From an uncultured Clostridium sp. (lineage in GTDB: Bacteria; Bacillota_A; Clostridia; TANB77; CAG-508): 13,381 nucleotides of DNA. The notes below the pieces were generated by a model. It was not told the DNA's origin, searched no databases, and saw only the letters and a program-made list of their open reading frames with translations. Made by a program: the position numbers and the translations under genes. The stretch covers positions 1-13,381 of the forward strand of contig CAJKKA010000037.1 of the NCBI GenBank assembly GCA_905200315.1, written 5' to 3'. Of the stretch, positions 7,214 to 13,381 are shown piece by piece (the first letter of the stretch is position 1; the number at the start of each line of letters is the position of its first letter).

Positions 7214-8527
7214 TTATTTAGCATCCCAGAATCCTTCTGCTTGTAATTGTTCTTGTAATTGTCTTAAGTGATATAACTTAGTTGATTTATCTATTTCTAC
7301 CATATCGTAAGTTATTACTTCACCTTTTTTAATGTCTTTTAATACTTTTGTTTTTCTATCTACTAATCCTATTGGTACTGCGTTCATTTCTTTTGCTGTT
7401 TCATATTTTTCTATTAATCCGTAGCAAGTGTATGCTCCATAGCCATCCATATATTCTCCAGCTTTTAAGTCTTTTTTAGCTACTGTGATTACGTCTGCTA
7501 CTAGTCCACCTTTTGGTACTATTGTTCCTTTTCCTTCTATTACTGCCATTGCTGCTGATAATGGTGTTTCTAAACTACATAAGTGATATGGTCTGTATAG
7601 GATGTAGTTTGGTCCTGGTCCCATGCTTAAATATTCCATTTCGTCTCTTACTTCTTTTAATTTATGAGTTACTACTACGAATACCCCTGGTGCTATACCA
7701 TTTACAAAGTCTACTACTCCGTAGTTATTTAATACTCCGCCTTCTTCTTTTAGTGAGTATTTTTGTGGCACTTCTTTTACGTTTGCTTCTATACCATGTC
7801 CACCTCTTACATCTGGAACAAATCCTGTTGCATTACACATTAACGCCATTTCTACCATTGTTTTTGTTCCTTCTTTGAATGATGTTATCATATGTGGTGC
7901 AGCTCCTCTTCTTGCTGCTTCTTCTGCTACTGTATCAGGGTTACAATCATAATCTAATTTATTATTTTTTCCTTTTCCTACAACTCTTACATCAAATCCC
8001 ATTGAAGTTGCAAAGTCGTATAATCCCATTACTGCTCCTGGTTCGTCACCTGCAGATCCTGTGAATATTACTCCTGCATCGTCAGCTAATTTTTTAAGTA
8101 TTGGTCCTACTACACAGTCTGTTTCTGCATTTAACATTACTATGTGTTTTTTATTTAGTATTGAGTTTAATGCTATTTCTGCTCCTATTGGAATACTTCC
8201 TGTTGCATCTACTACTGCTTGGATTGATGGTGTTTTGCAAGCTACCATGAAACTTTTACAAGCTACATATTTTCCTTCTTGGATTGCTGCTTCTGCTGCT
8301 TTTTCATCTTCAACTATTACTATTTGATCTTCTGCTATTCCAGCTTTTGTGAATGATGCTTTTGCTAAGTCTACGTTGATGTCTGCAACTATTGATGGTA
8401 TCATACCTTTCATATTAACAACTTGACTTACCATACCAGTCCCCATATGACCTGCACCTATTATTGCTATTTTAATGCTTTTTCCTTGTACTTCTAATTC
8501 TTCAAGTTTTCTGTTTAAGTTATACAT
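7214..8527 (-). CDS. SAF-domain NAD(P)-dependent oxidoreductase of the homoserine dehydrogenase / DXR-II (DRL/DLO) group
   Basis: 437-residue cytosolic enzyme. The N terminus is a Rossmann fold with IKIAIIGAGHMGTG (18-31; GxGxxG). The middle has DATGS (107-111), MLNAETDC (131-138), GSAGDEPGAV (157-166), VVGKGKNNKLDYDCNPDT (182-199) and VPDVRGGHG (237-245). The C terminus is an SAF domain (about 335-410, with VPKGGLVADVITVAKKDLKAGE). This is the architecture of Brucella DRL (DXR-II), which converts DXP to MEP, and of its uncharacterised 'DXR-like oxidoreductase' relatives. The sequence differs enough from my memory of Brucella DRL that activity cannot be assigned. ATG 8527 has GGGGGA eight bases upstream. 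It has its own promoter (copy B) and terminator. Sharing the promoter module with the glucitol-type PTS argues that it acts on the imported phosphate in place of a sorbitol-6-phosphate dehydrogenase. Family 0.9 sure; reaction unknown. Confidence 0.88.
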   Translation of the reverse strand: MYNLNRKLEELEVQGKSIKIAIIGAGHMGTGMVSQVVNMKGMIPSIVADINVDLAKASFTKAGIAEDQIVIVEDEKAAEAAIQEGKYVACKSFMVACKTPSIQAVVDATGSIPIGAEIALNSILNKKHIVMLNAETDCVVGPILKKLADDAGVIFTGSAGDEPGAVMGLYDFATSMGFDVRVVGKGKNNKLDYDCNPDTVAEEAARRGAAPHMITSFKEGTKTMVEMALMCNATGFVPDVRGGHGIEANVKEVPQKYSLKEEGGVLNNYGVVDFVNGIAPGVFVVVTHKLKEVRDEMEYLSMGPGPNYILYRPYHLCSLETPLSAAMAVIEGKGTIVPKGGLVADVITVAKKDLKAGEYMDGYGAYTCYGLIEKYETAKEMNAVPIGLVDRKTKVLKDIKKGEVITYDMVEIDKSTKLYHLRQLQEQLQAEGFWDAK

Positions 8528-8615
8528 TTCAAATTCCCCCTGTTTATAGTTTACTTTCTAAGCTAATTGTCATTTTAGGTATTAAACTTCTCAGTTTATT
8601 ATTTTCTATTTAATT

Positions 8616-8634
8616 CGGTTTAATTTGTAAACCG
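8616..8634 (-). promoter_or_regulatory. CGGTTTA inverted repeat in the oxidoreductase leader
   Basis: Perfect 7-bp arms, CGGTTTA (8616-8622) and TAAACCG (8628-8634), separated by five bases, within the inferred 5' leader and overlapping the cre-like site of copy B. Copy A keeps only one half (AAACCG). It may be an operator or a small RNA stem; function inferred. Confidence 0.45.
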
Positions 8635-8750
8635 TTTTCTTTTATGATTTAAGTTTATATCAATTGCATTCAAAATTTAATACATTCTTTTTCCATCTAT
8701 CGTGGAAAAAAATACGATTTTCGTTCTTAATCGGAACATTTGTAAAAATA
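8626..8750 (-). promoter_or_regulatory. Duplicated promoter module, copy B (drives the SAF oxidoreductase gene)
   Basis: Counterpart of 6905-7030. On the minus strand: TTTTACAAATGTTC (8747-8734), a clean palindrome TGGAAAAA/TTTTTCCA (8703-8710 and 8688-8695, seven-base centre), the same weak -35 TATTAA (8682-8677), 17 bases, the -10 TATAAA (8659-8654), and a cre-like AGAAAACGGTTTAC (8640-8627). The transcript would carry a leader of about 120 nt. The gap 8528-8852 otherwise holds only the gutM terminator. Confidence 0.72.
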
Positions 8751-8790
8751 AACTCTTTTGTGGGAATATAATTGCTTATGTATTATAAAC

Positions 8791-8833
8791 AAAAATAGAC
8801 TTGAAAACCACTATACACATCAAGTCTATTTTT
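8791..8833 (-). terminator. Terminator of the regulator-gutM operon
   Basis: Perfect 14-base inverted repeat (AAAAATAGACTTGA at 8791-8804 with its complement at 8820-8833), 20 bp after the gutM stop, ending on the minus strand in CTATTTTTGTTT. It separates gutM from the oxidoreductase gene and its promoter. Confidence 0.88.
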
Positions 8834-8852
8834 ATAAATTATTTTTAATATA

Positions 8853-9281
8853 TTACACAGTAGTTTTATCTACTATATCACTTTCTTCGATATTTTCTTG
8901 TTCTATTTCTTCATTTTTATCAGAACCTTCGTCTGTATCTCTTTCCCTTATATATTGAATAGCTTGTATTATAACTGGTTCATCTTCAAATTTGCTTTCT
9001 ACTTCATCCAATGTTAATCCTTCTATCCCTTCAATTTTCTCAAATTTAGAAAATACAGTTATTCCTTCAAATTTTTCTCCATATGTTATAGTGTCATCTT
9101 CTTCATTAAATGCTAAAAGTACTATTTTACCTTTCTTTCTTAAACTTCCTTTGACTCTTGCTGTTGATACCCCACCATATTGTCTAACCCTTTTTTGTGA
9201 TGCAACATATTTTTTATGTAAATAATATGATGTTGCAAAATTAGCAAGGTATAAAACTACTAAAGCTATAATCACTTTCAT
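8853..9281 (-). CDS. gutM: Glucitol operon activator-like protein GutM
   Basis: 142-residue membrane-anchored protein. Residues 2-20 form one hydrophobic N-terminal segment. The body carries the GutM pattern RVRQYGGVSTARVKG (31-45), GKIVLLAFNEEDDTITYGEKF (in pieces, 51-71), ITVFSKFEKIEG (74-85) and LTLDEV (89-94). An acidic tail (about 112-137, rich in Asp/Glu) extends it beyond the roughly 119 residues of E. coli GutM. In enterobacteria gutM is an activator in the glucitol operon; its biochemical action is poorly defined. It starts 22 bp after the activator gene, with a weak AAGGAT ribosome site, so the two are probably cotranscribed and work together on the duplicated promoters. Family call good; mechanism unknown. 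Confidence 0.85.
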   Translation of the reverse strand: MKVIIALVVLYLANFATSYYLHKKYVASQKRVRQYGGVSTARVKGSLRKKGKIVLLAFNEEDDTITYGEKFEGITVFSKFEKIEGIEGLTLDEVESKFEDEPVIIQAIQYIRERDTDEGSDKNEEIEQENIEESDIVDKTTV

Positions 9282-9303
9282 ATCTTAACACATCCTTATT
9301 CTC

Positions 9304-11286
9304 TTATTTTATTGAAATTTTTAATAAAGTTCTTGTTAAATCATAAAAATCTCTACATTTTGATAGTTGATTTATATATTTCTCATTTTGGCCTATACTC
9401 AAAGCTTCTTCATATACTTTTACTAATAAGTCAGAATTTTGATCATCTCCAGAAAATGCAATCAGCATTATTATTTTTATTTCAATCCCTTGGTATTGTA
9501 TTGGTTTTTGTAAAACACCTATTGAAACACATAATTCATTTGATTTATCATTAACTGAATGAGGTAAAAGCAATCCACTTTTAAATATTGTAGGGTGACT
9601 TTTTTCTCTTTCTAATATATCTTTTTTGAATTTTTCTCCCACAACCCCATCTTGCATCATTTTATCTATCATATTTTTTAAAGCTGCGGAAATCGTTTTA
9701 TTATTTAAAACAGAAAAATATTTTTCATGTAAGAAAGCTCCTACAATTAAATTATCTGCTAATTTTACATTATTTAAATTTTTACTTAGATTGCTATTGT
9801 TTAAATATATTACCTTTTCTATTTTATTTCTTAGTTTACTTTCATCTAAAATAGTATCTATCTTCAATACATAATTAGAATTTATATTTATATCGCTAGT
9901 TGTAAATACTAAATCGTATTGGCTTAAATTCACTTTATCTATATCAAAAATTGAAAAAGTATCTATCTCAACATTTTCTCCTATAATTTTTCTGATTCTA
10001 ATTGTAATTAAATTTGTTGCTCCCAAACCAGTGGAACATACAATTGCGACCTTTTGTAATGTATTTGAAATAATATTTTTTTCTAAATAACTTCCAAAAT
10101 GAATTGCAATATATCCAATTTCATCTTCAGGCATAACTAAATTATAAACATTTTCTATAACATCAGCTGATATTTTAGCTAAATTATACGGTAAAACATA
10201 ATTTTCTTTCATATCTTCTAGCAATAAATTTTTTAATTTTATATTAAATAATAATCTATTTAGTGTAAATTCTAGATGATATCCTAAGTTATCCCTCAAA
10301 GTTTGATCTGATATGATAATCCCCATTCTTATATATATTTCCTTGAATATTTTTTCCATCAAGTCAGAAATATTCTCTCTTAACTGAGGTTTATTAGACA
10401 TAAACTTAGATATAGGGGCTGCATTTCCGCTTACTAATGGCAATGTAAGATATAATGTTTCGTATTCATTTAAAGTTATATCAAAATTTTCTTCAACTAT
10501 AACCTTTATTTTTTGCGATAAATTATACTCATCATACGAACCAAGTAAATCAAAACGTTTATCATATTCTACTATTTCATTTCCATTTTTTATTCTAACA
10601 ATTTGCACCAAAATATATTTTATTGTTTCTTCAAAAATCTGATTTGTAGCATAAAAATTATCTTCTTTGAACAATCTCAATATTTTTGTTTTTAATTGTT
10701 TCAATAACCTTGTATCTACTTCATTAACATATTTTGAATTTTTCAAATCATTTTTTGAATCTTTATATATGTAATTTATCAGAAGTAATCTTTTATCAAA
10801 TTCATTTCCTTTAAGCCACATTCCATAGTTTTGTTTTTTTATTAAATCCAAGTTGTATTCATTCAATATTTCTCTAGTTGATTTTATATCATTTACTATT
10901 GTTGTTCTTCCTACTGAAATTTGTTCTGCCAATTGGTCAATAGTTATCACATCATTGAATTCAGTAAAAAAGTCTAATAAATATAAAATTCTCTCATCTT
11001 TAACATTAAAATCAAACGAAATTTTCTTATTTTCTTCAAATAAAAGTTCAAAAGCCTCTTTATTCTTTATTTCTAACTTATATCCATAACCTTTAACATA
11101 TATTATTTGAGCTATATCTTCTCCGAGATTTTCGTTTAATTGCTTTATATATGTCCTAACACTTCTAGTTGTAACTTTTAATTCATCAGCCATATGATTT
11201 ATATTAGCAAATTCTTTATTTTTACATAATGTTAAAATTTTAAATTCTTTATAATCAATAGATGGTAGTTTCAAACTGTTATTCAT
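9304..11286 (-). CDS. PRD-containing transcriptional activator with EIIB and EIIA domains (MtlR/LicR/BglG-like family)
   Basis: 660-residue PTS-controlled regulator. Order: N-terminal helix-turn-helix (about 14-58, ADELKVTTRSVRTYI), second HTH (about 100-145, AEQISVGRTTIVNDI), PRD1 (about 190-290), PRD2 (about 305-402), EIIB-like domain (412-490, phosphocysteine in VAIVCSTGLGATN, Cys417) and fructose/mannitol-type EIIA (about 510-655, LLLPHSV, His576). PRD2 keeps His337 (GYHLEF) and His396 (IAIHFGSY). PRD1 has no histidine at all; the usual LHL position reads TLPLVSG. ATG 11286 has GGGGG seven bases upstream; an earlier in-frame ATG (11325) would translate that site. Likely activates the two duplicated promoters when its PTS is importing substrate. 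Cotranscribed with gutM. Confidence 0.9.
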   Translation of the reverse strand: MNNSLKLPSIDYKEFKILTLCKNKEFANINHMADELKVTTRSVRTYIKQLNENLGEDIAQIIYVKGYGYKLEIKNKEAFELLFEENKKISFDFNVKDERILYLLDFFTEFNDVITIDQLAEQISVGRTTIVNDIKSTREILNEYNLDLIKKQNYGMWLKGNEFDKRLLLINYIYKDSKNDLKNSKYVNEVDTRLLKQLKTKILRLFKEDNFYATNQIFEETIKYILVQIVRIKNGNEIVEYDKRFDLLGSYDEYNLSQKIKVIVEENFDITLNEYETLYLTLPLVSGNAAPISKFMSNKPQLRENISDLMEKIFKEIYIRMGIIISDQTLRDNLGYHLEFTLNRLLFNIKLKNLLLEDMKENYVLPYNLAKISADVIENVYNLVMPEDEIGYIAIHFGSYLEKNIISNTLQKVAIVCSTGLGATNLITIRIRKIIGENVEIDTFSIFDIDKVNLSQYDLVFTTSDININSNYVLKIDTILDESKLRNKIEKVIYLNNSNLSKNLNNVKLADNLIVGAFLHEKYFSVLNNKTISAALKNMIDKMMQDGVVGEKFKKDILEREKSHPTIFKSGLLLPHSVNDKSNELCVSIGVLQKPIQYQGIEIKIIMLIAFSGDDQNSDLLVKVYEEALSIGQNEKYINQLSKCRDFYDLTRTLLKISIK

Positions 11287-11330
11287 GTGTGGACCCCCTT
11301 TATTTATAATTACAAATATTGGCAATTTTA

Positions 11331-11359
11331 ATTATAATAGTTTTTTTTCAATATGTATA
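11331..11359 (-). promoter_or_regulatory. Promoter of the regulator-gutM operon
   Basis: On the minus strand, TATACA (11359-11354), 17 bases and a perfect TATAAT (11336-11331), about 45 bp before the regulator ATG. The -35 matches consensus at four of six positions. Confidence 0.55.
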
Positions 11360-11393
11360 CTTTTTATCTTTATAAATATTTAATTTAATACAA

Positions 11394-11450
11394 ATAAGCT
11401 CTTCTTATAGCATATTTTTATTGAAATAAATTGCTATAAAAAGAGCTTAT
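11394..11450 (-). terminator. Hairpin after ogt, probable terminator
   Basis: Inverted repeat with 19-base arms (11394-11412 and 11432-11450, one mismatch), 18 bp after the ogt stop and upstream of the regulator promoter. The minus-strand tail (ATTTGTATT) is only moderately T-rich, but position and stem strength favour termination. Confidence 0.7.
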
Positions 11451-11467
11451 AAAATAATATTTTTTAA

Positions 11468-11998
11468 TTATAGTGCTGTACCTTTTTTAGGTATAGTGAA
11501 CTTACTCATATCATTATTTTCTATCTCTAACAATTTTACTTTGTTTTGTATTCCACCACCATAACCAGTTAAGCTACCATTTGTTCCGACTACTCTATGA
11601 CAAGGAACAATAATACATATTGGATTCCAACCAACAGCGCCTCCAACAGCTTGGGCAGACATCTTTTCAATTCCTCTATTTTGTGCTATTTCTTTGGCTA
11701 TATCATTATAAGTAACAGTTTTTCCATAAGGAATTTTATTCATAATATCAATAACTTGACTTCTAAATGGTGTTAAATTTTCTATTTTATATTTAGGCGT
11801 AAAATCAGGATTCTTTCCGCTAAAATAAATATCTAACCATCTACTTGTTTCATCAAATATGGGTAGGTCCTTCTCTTCAAAATTATAACTATGTTTCAAT
11901 ACATCTCTAGAACTTTCGAACCAAAGTCCTGTCAGATTTTCTCCATCGCTTCGCATATAAATAATCCCAAGTGGCGATTTATAAGACTTTTTATACAT
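11468..11998 (-). CDS. ogt: Methylated-DNA--protein-cysteine S-methyltransferase (O6-alkylguanine repair)
   Basis: Suicide DNA repair protein that takes alkyl groups from O6-alkylguanine onto its own cysteine. The 176 residues have an N-terminal ribonuclease-H-like region (about 1-70). The C-terminal DNA-binding domain includes TPFRSQVIDIMNKIPYGKTVTY (in pieces, 76-97), AQAVGGAVGWNPICIIVPCHRV (in pieces, 115-136) with acceptor Cys133, and LTGYGGGIQNKVKLLEIE (143-160). ATG 11998 has GGAGGT eight bases upstream. It stands alone between two terminators and has no clear link to the carbohydrate genes. Ogt/MGMT identity is secure; ogt versus ada-C naming is convention. Confidence 0.95.
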   Translation of the reverse strand: MYKKSYKSPLGIIYMRSDGENLTGLWFESSRDVLKHSYNFEEKDLPIFDETSRWLDIYFSGKNPDFTPKYKIENLTPFRSQVIDIMNKIPYGKTVTYNDIAKEIAQNRGIEKMSAQAVGGAVGWNPICIIVPCHRVVGTNGSLTGYGGGIQNKVKLLEIENNDMSKFTIPKKGTAL

Positions 11999-12072
11999 AT
12001 AAAACTACCTCCAATTTATATATAATTTTATCATATTTTTATAATCGTATTTTTTTGTTTAACTTTAAAAAT

Positions 12073-12101
12073 AAAAAGGAGACCTTTTCGATCTCCTTTT
12101 T
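12073..12101 (-). terminator. Terminator of yacL
   Basis: Perfect ten-base stem (AAAAAGGAGA at 12073-12082, complement at 12092-12101) with a nine-base loop, 46 bp after the yacL stop. On the minus strand it ends CTCCTTTTTATTTTT; the other strand also has T residues, so it may act both ways. Confidence 0.9.
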
Positions 12102-12146
12102 TATATTATAAAATGCCACGATTTTAAATGTTTTATTATATTAAAT

Positions 12147-13247
12147 TTAGTTTTTAGGTTTTCCAAATATCATTCTTCCTGCTGGAGTTTGAAGTACTGA
12201 TGTAACTAATACAGTTATAGTTTCTCCTATATATTTTCTACCACCATCTACAACTATCATTGTTCCATCATCTAAATAAGCTATACCTTGATTTTGTTCT
12301 TTACCTTCTTTAACAACTTGCGCCAACATATGTTCTCCAGGTATTGCAACTGGTTTTACTGCATTGGCTAATTCATTAATATTTAAAACTTCTACCCCTT
12401 GGAATTGAGCCACTTTATTAAGATTAAAGTCATTTGTAACAACTTTTCCGTTTATAGTTTCTGCCAATTTTAAAAGTTTACTATCAACTTCTGGTATATC
12501 TTCAAAATCTACATCACTTATTTCAACTTCCATATCCATCTCTTTTTGAATCGAATTTAATATATCAAGACCTCTTCTTCCTCTAACTCTTTTTAAGTCA
12601 TCAGATGAATCGGCTATATGTTGTAATTCATTTAATACAAATCTAGGTATAACTAATTTTCCTTCAATAAAACCAGTTTTGCATATATCTGCAATTCTAC
12701 CATCAATTATTACGCTTGTATCTAAAACTTTTGGTGGAATTTTATTTTCCACAACACCTTTTTTAGATGATTTTTCTTTATTTAAAGCTGTTGTTAATCT
12801 ACTTAATTTATTTATGTTAAATAAATCATCTCTACTTTTTAAAGCAATTCTGATTCCTATATATCCCATAAATAAATATACTAATATACCTACTATTGCT
12901 GTAATTATAGGTAGATTTATAAATGTTCCTATTCCACTAACTATTAAGTACGCTATTACTAAACCAACTATAAGACCTATTGTTGCTAATAATATATCAG
13001 ATTGAGGATATTTAGATATTTCTTTATCTAAAAGTTTTACACCTTCCTTCACCTTTGATAACATCAATGGAGCTATAGCATAAAAAATAATCCCAAATAC
13101 TAAAGCTACACCTATTGTTATTATATATTTATAATCATTAATACCACTAAATACACCTGGTAAAATACCAACTAACGCTATATAAATTGCTGTTCCTAAT
13201 GCAGCACCTAATAATCCTATTAAAATTCTAATTATTTTGCTTATCAA
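12147..13247 (-). CDS. yacL: PIN and TRAM domain membrane protein, YacL type
   Basis: 366-residue predicted membrane-anchored PIN/TRAM protein, conserved next to the disA and isp genes in Firmicutes. Four hydrophobic segments (about 5-32, 41-64, 86-107, 113-136) precede a PIN nuclease-like domain with acidic residues in VLDTSVIIDGRI (174-185, Asp176), VLNELQHIAD (204-213, Glu207), RVRGRRGLDIL (220-230) and TNDFNLN (271-277, Asp273). A C-terminal TRAM domain follows (about 305-362, EGKEQNQGIAYLDDGTMIVVD in pieces). The start is TTG 13247: GGGGGTG lies four bases before it, and no ATG fits the frame nearby. Function is not firmly known; a role in RNA metabolism is supposed from the domains. The 134 bp upstream to the window end hold a TATAAT (13317-13312) without a convincing -35 and no gene. 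Confidence 0.93.
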   Translation of the reverse strand: MISKIIRILIGLLGAALGTAIYIALVGILPGVFSGINDYKYIITIGVALVFGIIFYAIAPLMLSKVKEGVKLLDKEISKYPQSDILLATIGLIVGLVIAYLIVSGIGTFINLPIITAIVGILVYLFMGYIGIRIALKSRDDLFNINKLSRLTTALNKEKSSKKGVVENKIPPKVLDTSVIIDGRIADICKTGFIEGKLVIPRFVLNELQHIADSSDDLKRVRGRRGLDILNSIQKEMDMEVEISDVDFEDIPEVDSKLLKLAETINGKVVTNDFNLNKVAQFQGVEVLNINELANAVKPVAIPGEHMLAQVVKEGKEQNQGIAYLDDGTMIVVDGGRKYIGETITVLVTSVLQTPAGRMIFGKPKN

Positions 13248-13381
13248 AGTGTCACCCCCTTAAATATTCTGTTCCTTTGATTTAAATTTAAATTTATGAT
13301 ACCTATGCCATATTATATATGACCATTTCCTAATACTACTTTTAATTTTATAAGTCCATTTCTAATATACGTGGCTCTTAT

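Noticed and set aside
7214..8527. Ordinary homoserine dehydrogenase of amino acid synthesis
   Set aside because: The Rossmann part is similar, but the C-terminal SAF domain and the co-regulation with a glucitol-type PTS point to the DRL/DLO group.
11286..11325. Longer N terminus of the PRD regulator from an upstream ATG
   Set aside because: It would translate through the GGGGG ribosome site, has no site of its own, and adds residues unlike the family start.

Overview
AT-rich, low-GC Firmicute DNA. Purine-rich Shine-Dalgarno sites (GGAGG, GGGGGA), sigma-A-type promoters, intrinsic terminators and the yacL/ispD pair point to Clostridia. Peptostreptococcaceae is my best guess from gene style, not proven. 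Every recognised gene is on the minus strand, so transcription runs from right to left. No tRNA, rRNA, CRISPR array, transposase or integrase was seen.

Layout in direction of transcription: yacL (PIN-TRAM membrane protein, TTG start) with a terminator; ogt (DNA repair methyltransferase) with a hairpin; a PTS-controlled MtlR/LicR-type activator followed by gutM, then a terminator; a 437-residue SAF-domain oxidoreductase of the homoserine dehydrogenase/DXR-II (DRL/DLO) group, with its own promoter and terminator; the glucitol-type PTS genes EIIA (srlB), EIIC (srlA) and EIIBC (srlE); a SorC/DeoR-type sugar-phosphate regulator with a terminator; TPP-dependent E1 alpha and E1 beta of the acetoin dehydrogenase type with a terminator; then ispD behind two tandem promoters, cut by the window edge a few codons before its end. 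In Bacillus yacL and ispD are neighbours, so roughly 11 kb of accessory metabolism lies between two core genes here.

The central region (about 1.1-11.3 kb) reads as one carbohydrate-use locus. A polyol or polyol-like compound enters through the glucitol-type PTS as a phosphate and the SAF oxidoreductase acts on it. The strongest sequence evidence that these two belong together is a duplicated promoter module of about 125 bp. It aligns without gaps (offset exactly 1720 bp, about 92 of 120 positions identical by hand count) and lies upstream of both the oxidoreductase and the PTS operon. It holds a -10 box, a weak -35, an upstream palindrome and a cre-like site.

The most interesting idea is chemical. 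DXR-II/DRL enzymes interconvert 1-deoxy-D-xylulose 5-phosphate (DXP) and 2-C-methyl-D-erythritol 4-phosphate (MEP). DXP carries the acetoin-type CH3-CO-CHOH-R unit that acetoin dehydrogenase E1 cleaves. The locus could therefore be a catabolic route: methylerythritol or deoxyxylulose is imported, MEP is converted to DXP, and DXP is cleaved to an acetyl unit plus glyceraldehyde 3-phosphate. Alternatively it could supply MEP-pathway intermediates to the neighbouring ispD. This is inference; a more ordinary polyol is the simpler alternative.
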